Positions 7,879-16,276 of a stretch of 39,055 nt of DNA are shown here, piece by piece. Where the stretch lies: positions 1-39,055 of the forward strand of contig JANXRU010000023.1 in the NCBI GenBank assembly GCA_025356715.1. Reading direction: 5' to 3'. Numbering within the stretch: the first letter of the stretch is position 1; every line of letters starts with the position of its first letter. The position numbers and the translations under genes were made by a program. The DNA is from Bacteroidota bacterium. GTDB lineage: Bacteria > Bacteroidota > Bacteroidia > B-17B0 > B-17BO. Below the pieces are notes generated by a model. That model did no database searches and was not told the origin of the DNA. It was given only the letters and a program-made list of their open reading frames with translations.

Positions 7879-8892
7879 TTATTTTTTAAGGTCGTTAAGA
7901 TAAGCAGCGCAAATAAATTTTATGGTTTCGTGGAACGATATAAATTCATAATTCAATTCTTTTTTGATTAGATCGGTAGAGTATGAATTTTTTTCTAAAA
8001 TGGAATTGATAATATCAGTTGATATCTGTTGTTCTTTCCCGGAAAAAAATCGACTTATTGATTCTGCCCATTTAGCAAGAGTTAACAAGGGTCTTCCAGC
8101 TGTAATTTGCGGTTCTTTTTTATTAAATTGTTTTTGAATATCAGAGATGATTTCTTTAAAACACAAATTGCTTTCCGAAATAATATATCGTTTTCCTACA
8201 AGACCTTTATCGACAAGGGCAATCATGCAGGTAGCAACATCTAAGGCATTAACAACAGCACTAGATCCGTTAGTATAAAAAGGAGTACCTTTATAGCAAG
8301 TTGAAATTAATTTACCAGAACTTTGATTCCAAAAACCAGGACCAAAAACAATGCTTGGATTTACAATGACTGCCTGCAATCCTTCCTCAATACCTCGCCA
8401 CACTTCACGTTCGCCATTATACTTGCTAATAGCGTAGTTGCTTGCATGCGGAGATGATTTCCAATAAATGGTTTCGTTTATGTTAGTGGTAATATCAGGA
8501 TTTTGCAGTGTGGCAATTGAACTTACGTGACAAAGTGTTTTGATGTTTTTTTCCAAACAAGCGTTAACAACGTTAGCGGTTCCTTCGACATTAATTTTAT
8601 ATACTTGTTTCGTGTCTCTTTTATTAAAGGAAACAAAACCAGCGCAATGATAAACAGTATCTATACCATCTAAAGCATCTAATAAAGAATAGATGTCACA
8701 CACATCAGCCTCTATCCATTTTATTTGCTCGAATAGATTTTTGTAATCAGATGAATAATAGGAAAACAGTTTTTTTGTTTTCGCAATATCACTGTTGTTT
8801 CGTTTTATTGCCACAACGGTTTTTTGTTGCTTTAATAACTGAAAAGCGACATGTGCACCTATTAATCCTGTTGCTCCTGTTATTAAATTCAT
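7879..8892 (-). CDS. Extended SDR, NAD(P)-dependent epimerase/dehydratase or reductase
   Basis: A 337-residue extended short-chain dehydrogenase/reductase. The Rossmann motif is GATGLIG (6-12), followed by the acidic-region DVCD (63-66), the YHCAG strand (81-85), S124 in VSSIATL, and the catalytic YxxxK as Y153/K157 in NYAISKYNGE. The GATGLIGAHV start and HVSSIA resemble dihydroflavonol-4-reductase-like or 3-beta-HSD-like members. Substrate is not evident. It starts 1 nt after the PAP2-like gene stop and ends 5 nt before capA-like, implying one transcript for all three. Confidence 0.85.
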   Translation of the reverse strand: MNLITGATGLIGAHVAFQLLKQQKTVVAIKRNNSDIAKTKKLFSYYSSDYKNLFEQIKWIEADVCDIYSLLDALDGIDTVYHCAGFVSFNKRDTKQVYKINVEGTANVVNACLEKNIKTLCHVSSIATLQNPDITTNINETIYWKSSPHASNYAISKYNGEREVWRGIEEGLQAVIVNPSIVFGPGFWNQSSGKLISTCYKGTPFYTNGSSAVVNALDVATCMIALVDKGLVGKRYIISESNLCFKEIISDIQKQFNKKEPQITAGRPLLTLAKWAESISRFFSGKEQQISTDIINSILEKNSYSTDLIKKELNYEFISFHETIKFICAAYLNDLKK

Positions 8893-8893
8893 T

Positions 8894-9526
8894 TTATAAA
8901 AATCTAAATTGTTGAGCTAAGGCAAATAAACTAAATTGCACGCTACAACCAACCAAAAATCCAATATAGATTTGAGTTGGCGAATGTGCTTTTAATTGTA
9001 ATCGAGCAAATCCAATTATGCCCGCAAGAAGTATACAGCCAGAAATAGGAATAATAATAGACATTTGCATATAATAACAAAGTGCTAACAAAACACCTAA
9101 AACGCCGCCAATTCCTATTAAATGAGCACTTATTTGCCACCAAACAGTAACAATAGCTGCTAATAATATACATATACCGCCACCTAACACAAATAACTTA
9201 ATGGCTGGCCAAATGTTAAAATTGTAAATTAAATAAAACAACCCAAAATAACATAAGGCAGTCATAATAAGTGGAAAGACTCGTTCTTGGCGGTTTTCCA
9301 TACGAAGCGAAGAAATATATTTTAATTTATAAAGAATCAATAAATTAAAAACGGGAATAAAAAAGGTAAATACAAACACCATTAAAATAATAGCTATTTT
9401 TGTTTTAAATGGCGTATAAATGGCGTAAATACTAGTATGCAGTCCAAAAAAAACGAATAAGCAACCGTAAGTAGCCATTAATAATGGTTGAAAAACATAA
9501 GAGATAAAGGTGGCTATTTTTTGCAT
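8894..9526 (-). CDS. PAP2-like polytopic membrane protein
   Basis: A 210-residue protein with about six hydrophobic segments. The stretch SAHLIGIGGVLG (about 133-144) and the later AHSPTQIYIGFLVG (about 180-193) look like the two conserved histidine-containing segments of a PAP2-type lipid phosphatase, while LRMENRQERVFP sits in a loop between helices. In full PAP2 enzymes an early KxxxxxxRP motif is also needed; only a weak RMENRQERVFP resemblance is seen, so activity is uncertain. It is the first gene of the operon with the SDR and CapA-like genes, which suggests envelope lipid or polymer chemistry. Confidence 0.6.
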   Translation of the reverse strand: MQKIATFISYVFQPLLMATYGCLFVFFGLHTSIYAIYTPFKTKIAIILMVFVFTFFIPVFNLLILYKLKYISSLRMENRQERVFPLIMTALCYFGLFYLIYNFNIWPAIKLFVLGGGICILLAAIVTVWWQISAHLIGIGGVLGVLLALCYYMQMSIIIPISGCILLAGIIGFARLQLKAHSPTQIYIGFLVGCSVQFSLFALAQQFRFL

Positions 9527-9685
9527 ATTATAGGCTACTAATTTACATTAAATTCTGCTTATAATTTTTGGCAATTCGTTTGAAGAATTATAATGAATGT
9601 TATTTACATGAATATTGTGAAAAACTAATTGCATCGGCGTCTTTTTTGATTAAAGTATTTAGCAAATTGCTAATTAATATATCCA

Positions 9686-11137
9686 TTGTTGCATAAACCG
9701 TTTCATACATTATTATTCTTAGGACTCACATTTTTTATGTTTGGCCTTATCAGTATGATATTTCCTGATAAAGGTTTTTATGTTACTGAAGATTTAACAA
9801 TTAACTACCCAACATTTGCTTCTTTATTTTTAGAAAAAAAACCTGAACACACCGATATATCAAGCATTATAGCGTTGTCTGATGCAGAGGACAAAGTAAC
9901 AGAAACTTATAGTGATACTGCAGAAATTAATGAGATTGAATTAAAAGACACAGCTGTCAAATTAAACACAAGCATTCAATATAAAAATGCTACTAAAAGC
10001 GCCATGGCAAATTTTTTTAATTCTTTGGCTGGAATTAGTAAAGAGGAAAAAAGCATTCGCATACTGCATTATGGAGATTCGCAGATAGAGGGAGATAGAA
10101 TCAGTGATTATTTACGTTTAAAATTACAAAGCCAGTTTGGAGGCGAAGGACCAGGATTAATTTCGTTTATGCCTGTTGCACCTAGTGTGATTAATAAGAT
10201 TTCGTGGAGCCCTAATTGGGATAGATACCCTGTTTTTGCAGGAAAAGATAAGCGAGTAAAGCATACAAATTTTGGCGCATTGGCTAATATAACAAGGTTT
10301 AATGGATACAGAACCATTGCAGATACAACACAATACAAATCGGCTTGGGTAAAAATTGTGACGAGTAAAAACGGCGGAGTAAAAGCAACGGCCTTCAAAA
10401 AAATAAAATTATTTTATGGAGGGTCTCAATCGAAAACGCATGTTGAATTGTATGAAAATGGTTCACTCAACAATTCGGATTCTTTAGTGAGTGGAGGTAA
10501 TTTTAATATCAAAGAATTTAATTTAAATCAAGCAGCGTTATTGCATGAGTTTAAGTTTAAAGGCAAAGATAGCCCTGATTTTTATGGTGTTTCGCTTGAA
10601 GGTAGCAAAGGCATAATGGTAGATAATTTTGGTTTAAGAGGAAGTTCAGGAACGTTTTTTAATCAAATTAATTTCGGACAATTAAAAAGCTTTTACGATT
10701 ATTTAAATACTAAATTAATTATTTTACAATTTGGCGGCAATTCTTTACCATATATAAAAACTAAAGAACAAGCTGATAATTTCGGATTATATTTAAAAGC
10801 ACAAATCGCTATCATTAAAAAAATTGCTCCTCAAGCTTCTATTTTAGTTATTGGCCCAGCTGATATGAGTGTGAAAGAAGGGGCAGATTATGTGACTCAT
10901 CCGCAACTTGAAAGTTTGCGTGATGCTATTAAAAAAACCGCATTTGAATACGATTGTGCATTTTTTGATATGTATAACTGTATGGGCGGACGAAACAGTA
11001 TGGTGTCTTGGGTAGAACAAGGTATTGGAGCAAAAGACTACATACACTTTAGCTCGGGTGGTGCTCGAAAAATTGCCGTATTACTTTATTCTTCTTTGAT
11101 AAATGATTATAATGCGTTTGAAAAGAGTAAGAAATAG
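9686..11137 (+). CDS. SGNH/GDSL-type hydrolase or acetyltransferase partner, exported
   Basis: A 483-residue protein starting at TTG 9686; no ATG lies between the upstream in-frame stop (9671) and that codon. The alternative is ATG 9737, which would cut most of the hydrophobic signal/anchor (residues 8-26). Block I is LHYGDSQIEGD, with D131 and S132; block III-like QFGGNS follows; and the catalytic Asp/His pair is D451/H454 in AKDYIHFSSGG near the end. The middle (160-330) is a beta-rich insert. The family includes AlgJ/AlgX/DltD-like proteins that complete acetyl transfer to surface polymers. It is followed by a second SGNH gene and an MBOAT gene, strongly suggesting a joint role in O-acylation outside the cytoplasm. 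Confidence 0.8.
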   Translation: MLHKPFHTLLFLGLTFFMFGLISMIFPDKGFYVTEDLTINYPTFASLFLEKKPEHTDISSIIALSDAEDKVTETYSDTAEINEIELKDTAVKLNTSIQYKNATKSAMANFFNSLAGISKEEKSIRILHYGDSQIEGDRISDYLRLKLQSQFGGEGPGLISFMPVAPSVINKISWSPNWDRYPVFAGKDKRVKHTNFGALANITRFNGYRTIADTTQYKSAWVKIVTSKNGGVKATAFKKIKLFYGGSQSKTHVELYENGSLNNSDSLVSGGNFNIKEFNLNQAALLHEFKFKGKDSPDFYGVSLEGSKGIMVDNFGLRGSSGTFFNQINFGQLKSFYDYLNTKLIILQFGGNSLPYIKTKEQADNFGLYLKAQIAIIKKIAPQASILVIGPADMSVKEGADYVTHPQLESLRDAIKKTAFEYDCAFFDMYNCMGGRNSMVSWVEQGIGAKDYIHFSSGGARKIAVLLYSSLINDYNAFEKSKK

Positions 11138-11229
11138 GATGGATGGGACAAAGAGAGTTAAGGGAAATAAGAGAAATAATGCATATTAATGCAGAAAGTA
11201 TTAATTGACAAAAAAGATTAAAAAGCAAA

Positions 11230-12468
11230 ATGTCAAAACAACATAAAATCATTCATATTTATAAAATCAAAGTCTCTTTAGTTCTTTGTCTTTGTTGTCT
11301 TATGTCCCTATTAAAGGCGCAAGTTCCATCGTTTGTAAACCTTGACAAGAGTAAGTTATATTTCAGTAAAGATAGTTCTGATTTTATGCAGCTTTATAAA
11401 AAAATTGATGAGTTACGAGATGGGAAAAGAAAAAAAGTAACCATCATGCATTTTGGCGGTTCGCATATTCAGGCGGGTTTTTGGACAGAGGTGTTAATGG
11501 ATGGTTTTCAAGGGTTAGGAAATTTTAAAGGAGGAGGCACTTTTATTTTTCCTTTTAAAATCGTGAATACTAATAGTCCGCATTTTTTCAAATCATTTAC
11601 TACCGGAAAATGGATTCGCAAACGAAGTGCTTTGGCGAAAGAAATGTGCGATAACCTTGGTTTGGCTGGAATGGCAGGCGTTACAAATGATAGCTCTAAT
11701 ACCTTTGGATTTAATTTGTTAAAAAACAATCATCATCAATCTTTTAATTCTTTGAGAATCTATCATAATTTTAATCCAAGTTTTGAGTTGTCAATTACCA
11801 ATCAAACAGGATTAAATTTTGTGAGAAAAGATTTTAAAAAGGAAAGTTATACCGAATTTGTTTTTGAATCATATATAGACTCAATCAATTTTAATTTGGT
11901 TCGAAAAGACACGAATGTGAAAGATTTCATGATACGTGGATTCAGTATTGAAAACAATAACCCAGGCTTTTATTATGCTGCCATTGGTGTTAATGGGGCA
12001 AGTACGTCTTCCTATTTACGTTGCCAGGATTTTGCAAATGAATTAGAAAACATCCCCCCCGATTTAGTTATTTTTTCTTTAGGAGTCAATGATACGCACA
12101 GCACCAGTTTTTCAAAAGAACATTTTATCGCTAATTACGACAGTTTAATTTCATTAGTAAAAACCGTGTCGCCCAATTGTGCTATTTTATTTACAACAGT
12201 TACAGATAATTATATGACTAGAAGAATCGCTAACAAGCGTCCCATAAAAGCAGAAGAAGCAATGTTTGAATTAATGGAAAAACATCATGCCTCAGTATAT
12301 GATTTATACGCTGTGATGGGAGGATATAAATCTATTTACAAATGGCAAAAAGCTGGACTGGCAGCCAAAGACAAAGTTCATTTTAACGGTAAAGGCTATC
12401 AGATTTTAGCCACTTTAATGTTTGATGCTATTGATAGAAGTTATAAGTATAATAGTAAAATAAAGTAA
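11230..12468 (+). CDS. Second SGNH-family protein of the O-acylation cluster, secreted
   Basis: A 412-residue protein with a clear signal peptide, probably cleaved after LLKA at residue 30. Block I reads MHFGGSHIQAG (73-83): the nucleophile S78 is kept, but the usual Asp of GDS is Gly. Block III is LGVNDTHS, and the Asp/His dyad is D381/H384 in AKDKVHFNGKGY. It is a distant paralogue of the preceding gene (compare AKDYIHFSSGG and the GG-SI-KW region before it), consistent with old duplication. The family acts as esterases or acetyl-transfer partners. The 92-nt gap upstream carries no clear motif. Polymer target is unknown. Confidence 0.8.
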   Translation: MSKQHKIIHIYKIKVSLVLCLCCLMSLLKAQVPSFVNLDKSKLYFSKDSSDFMQLYKKIDELRDGKRKKVTIMHFGGSHIQAGFWTEVLMDGFQGLGNFKGGGTFIFPFKIVNTNSPHFFKSFTTGKWIRKRSALAKEMCDNLGLAGMAGVTNDSSNTFGFNLLKNNHHQSFNSLRIYHNFNPSFELSITNQTGLNFVRKDFKKESYTEFVFESYIDSINFNLVRKDTNVKDFMIRGFSIENNNPGFYYAAIGVNGASTSSYLRCQDFANELENIPPDLVIFSLGVNDTHSTSFSKEHFIANYDSLISLVKTVSPNCAILFTTVTDNYMTRRIANKRPIKAEEAMFELMEKHHASVYDLYAVMGGYKSIYKWQKAGLAAKDKVHFNGKGYQILATLMFDAIDRSYKYNSKIK

Positions 12469-12487
12469 AAAAGTAGCAAGATGAAAA

Positions 12488-12517
12488 TATTAAGATTGCC
12501 AATCTTTAATCTTAATA
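12488..12517. repeat. 10-bp inverted repeat between the SGNH and MBOAT genes
   Basis: TATTAAGATT (12488-12497) and AATCTTAATA (12508-12517) are perfect inverted copies around a 10-nt loop, within the 70-nt gap. There is no T-tract directly after it, so it is not a standard terminator. A related word, AATCTT, follows at 12522. It may be a short intergenic repeat or an mRNA processing or stability hairpin. Confidence 0.5.
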
Positions 12518-12538
12518 CTTGAATCTTTTGTAAGATAA

Positions 12539-14206
12539 ATGTTAAGCGATATACTCACAAATCTAAAATCTTATTTCCTTTACGTGAAGGGACAGCCTGT
12601 TATTTTTACCCAACTCTATTTCTGGGCATTTTTTGCTGTTGTATTAGGTATATATTCCTTACTATATAAAAAAAACACGCTTCGTACTTTTTACTTATTA
12701 TTTGTTAGTTTTTTCTTTTATTACAAAACGAGCGGTGTTTTTTTAATACTACTTATTTTTACTATTTGTAGTGATTATAACTGGGGAAAGCTCATTCATC
12801 AGAGTAAATCAGCAAGCAATAAGAAATTATTTTTAACGGCAAGTATGCTACTTAATTTAGGCTTATTGTGTTATTTTAAATACGCTTATTTTTTCACTGA
12901 AAGCGCCAATCAATTAGCAGGAACAGACTTACATTTCTTTAATCATTTTGCTCAGTTTAGCAATACCTTTTTAGGAACCAAGGATCCTATTGATAAATTA
13001 ATTTTACCAGTTGGAATTTCATTTTTTACGTTTCAATCCATTTCTTATACAATAGATATTTATCGAGAAAAAGTAACTCCTGTAAAATCTATTTTTGATT
13101 ACGGGTTTTTTGTTTGTTTCTTCCCGCACCTTGTTGCTGGACCTATTGTAAAAGCTAATGAATTTTTATACCAAATATATCAGCCTTATAATTTAAAGCG
13201 CAAAGAATTTGGATTAGCTATTTTTTGGATATTAAATGGTTTAGGAAAAAAAATTCTGGCAGATTATATTGCTGTAAATTATATTGATCGCATTTTTGAT
13301 AACCCTAATTATTATTCGGGTGTTGAAGCCGTATTTGGCATTTTTGGGTACTCTCTTCAAATTTATGCAGATTTTAGTGGTTATACAGATATTGCAATTG
13401 GCGTGGCGTTACTGTTAGGGTATCGATTAAAAACGAATTTTAAATCACCTTACAAAGCTCAAGATGTGAGTGAGTTTTGGAAGCGTTGGCACATTTCACT
13501 TTCCTCATGGCTCAAAGATTATTTATACATTCCATTGGGTGGAAATAAAAAAGGCACTATTGGGTCTTATTTGTGCATGGCATTTTTATCAGTCGTGTTG
13601 GTTTTATTGACTGGTAAAATTTGGTTACTATTAGTACTATTAGCGTTAGCTATCGTATTTGTAGTGTTGGCATATTTCTTTCCAAAAGTTAAACAGAGCA
13701 TTAATACCAATATTAATTTATTGGTAACGATGTTACTTGGAGGCTTTTGGCACGGGAGTTCCTGGTTATTTATTATTTGGGGCGGACTAAACGGACTAGG
13801 ATTAGTGGTACATAAATTATGGTTAAACATTTCGCCATTCAAAAACTCTAATTCGTTTTTAGTAAAAGGATTACTAGTTTTTGTAACATTAACTTTTATT
13901 AGTTTTACTCGCATTTTTTTTAGAAGCGATAGTTTAGATACCGTTCATCTTATTTTTGATAGAATAAATAATCATTTTGGTGGGGTCCTTACCTTAACTA
14001 TTATAAAAGGGTATGCAGTAGTTTTTTTAGTGATAGCCTTAGGTTATCTTATTCATTGGATTCCGGAACGAGTAAAAGAAAAATACAGAAATCAATTTTC
14101 AAATTTACCTTTACCCGCTATGAGTTTAGTAGTAGTCATTTTTGTGTTTTGTTTTTACCAATTAGTAAGTGGCGAAATGCAACCATTTATATATTTTCAG
14201 TTTTAA
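12539..14206 (+). CDS. MBOAT-family membrane O-acyltransferase (AlgI-like)
   Basis: A 555-residue polytopic enzyme with about 12 hydrophobic segments. Family signatures are ILPVGISFFTFQSISYTID (156-174), CFFPHLVAGPI (193-203), DFSGYTDIAIG (278-288), KRWHISLSSWLKDYLYIPLGG (315-335, with H318) and the catalytic-His segment GGFWHGSSW with H405. AlgI/DltB-type MBOATs move acyl groups from a cytoplasmic donor across the membrane for attachment to an extracellular polymer. A hydrophobic insert at 345-395 separates the two histidine regions. It sits directly downstream of two SGNH genes, the usual partners for the final transfer. Confidence 0.93.
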   Translation: MLSDILTNLKSYFLYVKGQPVIFTQLYFWAFFAVVLGIYSLLYKKNTLRTFYLLFVSFFFYYKTSGVFLILLIFTICSDYNWGKLIHQSKSASNKKLFLTASMLLNLGLLCYFKYAYFFTESANQLAGTDLHFFNHFAQFSNTFLGTKDPIDKLILPVGISFFTFQSISYTIDIYREKVTPVKSIFDYGFFVCFFPHLVAGPIVKANEFLYQIYQPYNLKRKEFGLAIFWILNGLGKKILADYIAVNYIDRIFDNPNYYSGVEAVFGIFGYSLQIYADFSGYTDIAIGVALLLGYRLKTNFKSPYKAQDVSEFWKRWHISLSSWLKDYLYIPLGGNKKGTIGSYLCMAFLSVVLVLLTGKIWLLLVLLALAIVFVVLAYFFPKVKQSINTNINLLVTMLLGGFWHGSSWLFIIWGGLNGLGLVVHKLWLNISPFKNSNSFLVKGLLVFVTLTFISFTRIFFRSDSLDTVHLIFDRINNHFGGVLTLTIIKGYAVVFLVIALGYLIHWIPERVKEKYRNQFSNLPLPAMSLVVVIFVFCFYQLVSGEMQPFIYFQF

Positions 14207-14224
14207 AAATTAAACCATCATCGC

Positions 14225-14572
14225 ATGTCAAAACAAATAGAAGAATTTAATAGCTATCGCGCTAAAATGAATGAGGTAATTTTAAGCAAAGATAATTTAG
14301 TGATTAAGCGCTTATTTAACTTAGATACGCAAACGTATAGCGAGGGTGCTTTAAACGTAAAAACAAAAGAAATGCTTGGCTTAGTAGCTAGTATGGTGCT
14401 TCGTTGCGATGATTGCATTAAATATCATTTAGAAAAGTGCTTTGAACAAGGTTGCTCTACCGCTGAGGTGTACGAAATTTTTGCGGTAGCTAATATTGTG
14501 GGCGGTACTATTGTGATACCTCATACTCGTCGTGGCGCAGAGTTTTGGGAAGAATTGACAAATCAAAAATAG
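14225..14572 (+). CDS. Carboxymuconolactone decarboxylase/AhpD-like protein
   Basis: A 115-residue helical protein with the AhpD-type redox motif C61-DD-C64 followed by H68 (RCDDCIKYHLEKC). A conserved helix VYEIFAVANIVGG follows. AhpD-family proteins use the Cys pair as a peroxidase or a reductase adaptor; related muconolactone decarboxylases lack the Cys pair. The presence of CxxC plus His favours a redox role in the cytoplasm. It lies 18 nt after the MBOAT gene and could be co-transcribed with it, but function is probably independent. An extra cysteine pair (C72, C77) is also present. Confidence 0.85.
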   Translation: MSKQIEEFNSYRAKMNEVILSKDNLVIKRLFNLDTQTYSEGALNVKTKEMLGLVASMVLRCDDCIKYHLEKCFEQGCSTAEVYEIFAVANIVGGTIVIPHTRRGAEFWEELTNQK

Positions 14573-14604
14573 AGATCATATCAAATTAATCTAATTAATT
14601 TTGG

Positions 14605-14612
14605 TATTTTTG
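14605..14612 (+). promoter_or_regulatory. Bacteroidota -7 element (TATTTTTG), likely leaderless start
   Basis: TATTTTTG fits the TANNTTTG consensus exactly and ends 4 nt before the ATG of the DUF3109 gene. Transcription would start at or very near the A of the ATG, giving a leaderless or almost leaderless mRNA. No convincing TTG -33 box was found at the normal distance upstream. Confidence 0.55.
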
Positions 14613-14616
14613 CAAT

Positions 14617-15216
14617 ATGATATCAATAGGCTCTACCCTTATTTCCGAAGACATATTTGAAAAAGAATTTGTTTGTGATTTAAACGCCTGCAAGGGAGAA
14701 TGCTGTGTTTCAGGCGATAGTGGCGCTCCTTTGGATAAAAAAGAGTTAAAAATTTTGGATGCTATTTATCCAGTTGTAAAACCATATATGAATGCTAAAG
14801 GTATAACTGCTGTCGAAAAAAACGGCACGTACGTTTTGGATTCTGATGGAGATTATACAACAACCTTAGTAAGTGATGGTGCAGAATGCGCCTTTGTTTT
14901 TTTTGATGAAAAAAATATTGCCAAATGCGCTATTGAACAAGCTTATTTAGAAGGTCAAACGCAGAAATTTGTGGATGATTGGAAGAAGCCAATCTCTTGC
15001 CATTTATATCCTATCCGAATTACGGAATATAAAGAATACGACGCGGTTAACTACCATTCCTGGCATATTTGTAAAGCGGCCTGCGAATGCGGTGCTCAAC
15101 TAAATGTTCCTGTATATGCTTTTTTGAAAGAGCCTTTAATTCGTAAATATGGCCAAGCTTGGTATAACGAAGTTGATGCCGTGTTTAAAGCTTATGGTTT
15201 TAAGAAAAAAAAGTAA
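14617..15216 (+). CDS. DUF3109-family cysteine-rich protein
   Basis: A 199-residue protein with a cluster of cysteines near the N-terminus (C20, C25, C29, C30 in VCDLNACKGECC) and more in the later SCHLYPIRI and HICKAACECG segments. This layout matches DUF3109, a widespread Bacteroidota family related to YkgJ/zinc- or iron-coordinating proteins; a metal or Fe-S site is likely, but no reaction is established. It is expressed from its own apparent promoter and ends 2 nt before the convergent DUF6427-like gene. The context gives no further clue. Confidence 0.85.
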   Translation: MISIGSTLISEDIFEKEFVCDLNACKGECCVSGDSGAPLDKKELKILDAIYPVVKPYMNAKGITAVEKNGTYVLDSDGDYTTTLVSDGAECAFVFFDEKNIAKCAIEQAYLEGQTQKFVDDWKKPISCHLYPIRITEYKEYDAVNYHSWHICKAACECGAQLNVPVYAFLKEPLIRKYGQAWYNEVDAVFKAYGFKKKK

Positions 15217-15218
15217 CT

Positions 15219-16205
15219 TTAAAACATTCCTAATACGTGACAGTATATAATGGAGAGGCCACCCATTAGCAGAAATAACAATGTATTTGCAATTTTTATT
15301 TTTTTTATTTCTGACAAATAATCCCCAATAATAATACTTAAAGGAATAATGTTGGGTAAGAAAATCATGTCTGTGTTTTGTTTATAGAATATGACAAACA
15401 GAGATAACAAGAGAAGCCAAAGTAAGACATATTTGATTTTAATAGTTTTAATTTTATTACCGAAGCCCTTACTAAAATAATGAAAAATAGCTAAAACAAG
15501 AATAAAAATAATGAAAACAAAAAACAATAAATAGTATTCTGAAATTATTGGGGTTTCAGTATTTGAGAAGCTGTTTCTTAATAAATCAAAAGCTCCTACT
15601 TCATTGTTATTAAGATACCCAAACGTTATATAAAAATATAAGGGCGTTCCTGAACCGATTAATAACAAAACCCACTCCCTCCAATTAAAAGATTTTAAAA
15701 TTAAAAGTGCAATAAACACTATTGGAAAAAGAATTAAAAAATAAATATAGAAGAATGAGGCTAAGCCTAAAAATAGCCCTGCTAAAAAACAGGAAGATAA
15801 TGCTAAGTCTTGCCTATAACTTGAAATTAAAAAGTAAATAGAAGGCAGTAAAAATAAATTGGCTATTAATATTGGTTCGATATCTTGATTTTTAGCAGAA
15901 GAAAATGCAAATAAAATATATAAAAAAGCGGGTATGTAGTTGGTTTTTGAAGTGATTTCTTGTTCAATTGCAATATAATTAACAAAAAAAGCACCAAGTA
16001 GTATGGAAAATAGGCTGATAAATTGAGCGCCGATAACCGACAGATGATTAGTAAAAAATAAGTGAAAAAGAATATGATTAGCTTCAACCGACTCACTAAT
16101 AGGCTGTTTTGTAATTAAAAACGTAAAACCCCACAATGTAAAACTGGTTAATAAAAGAATAATCAGGGCTGATTTGATATTATTTTTAAGGGGAGCAACA
16201 AACAT
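15219..16205 (-). CDS. Polytopic membrane protein, DUF6427-like
   Basis: A 328-residue protein made almost entirely of hydrophobic segments (roughly 9-10), beginning MFVAPLKNNIKSALIILLL. The overall shape and the divergent small partner gene match the Bacteroidota DUF6427 family as I remember it. It looks like an integral inner-membrane protein with no catalytic motif that I can recognise; it is also reminiscent of the membrane core of GT-C proteins, but acidic DxD/ExD loop motifs are not clear. It meets the DUF3109 gene end to end with 2 nt between. Function unknown. Confidence 0.6.
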   Translation of the reverse strand: MFVAPLKNNIKSALIILLLTSFTLWGFTFLITKQPISESVEANHILFHLFFTNHLSVIGAQFISLFSILLGAFFVNYIAIEQEITSKTNYIPAFLYILFAFSSAKNQDIEPILIANLFLLPSIYFLISSYRQDLALSSCFLAGLFLGLASFFYIYFLILFPIVFIALLILKSFNWREWVLLLIGSGTPLYFYITFGYLNNNEVGAFDLLRNSFSNTETPIISEYYLLFFVFIIFILVLAIFHYFSKGFGNKIKTIKIKYVLLWLLLLSLFVIFYKQNTDMIFLPNIIPLSIIIGDYLSEIKKIKIANTLLFLLMGGLSIIYCHVLGMF

Positions 16206-16217
16206 TTTAAGCAGAAA

Positions 16218-16249
16218 TTGCGGTGTTATAGAAAAAAATTATATTTTTG
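16218..16249 (+). promoter_or_regulatory. Probable -33/-7 promoter for the small membrane protein gene
   Basis: TTG at 16218-16220 and TATTTTTG at 16242-16249 (exact TANNTTTG) are 21 nt apart, within the spacing used in Bacteroidota. The -7 box includes a TTG at 16247 that would otherwise open a longer reading frame, so translation more likely starts at ATG 16277. Confidence 0.5.
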
Positions 16250-16276
16250 TGCTGTAAACTTACAAAAATAATAGTT

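Noticed and set aside
8943..9173. 76-codon frame overlapping the PAP2-like gene on the same strand
   Set aside because: Out of frame with a better gene and rich in Tyr/Cys/Ser, typical of frame shadows.
13567..13914. 115-codon frame antisense to the MBOAT gene
   Set aside because: Asn/Thr-rich shadow of membrane helices on the other strand.
16247..16276. Longer start (TTG) for the small membrane protein
   Set aside because: The TTG lies within an exact -7 promoter element, so transcription would begin downstream of it; ATG 16277 is preferred.
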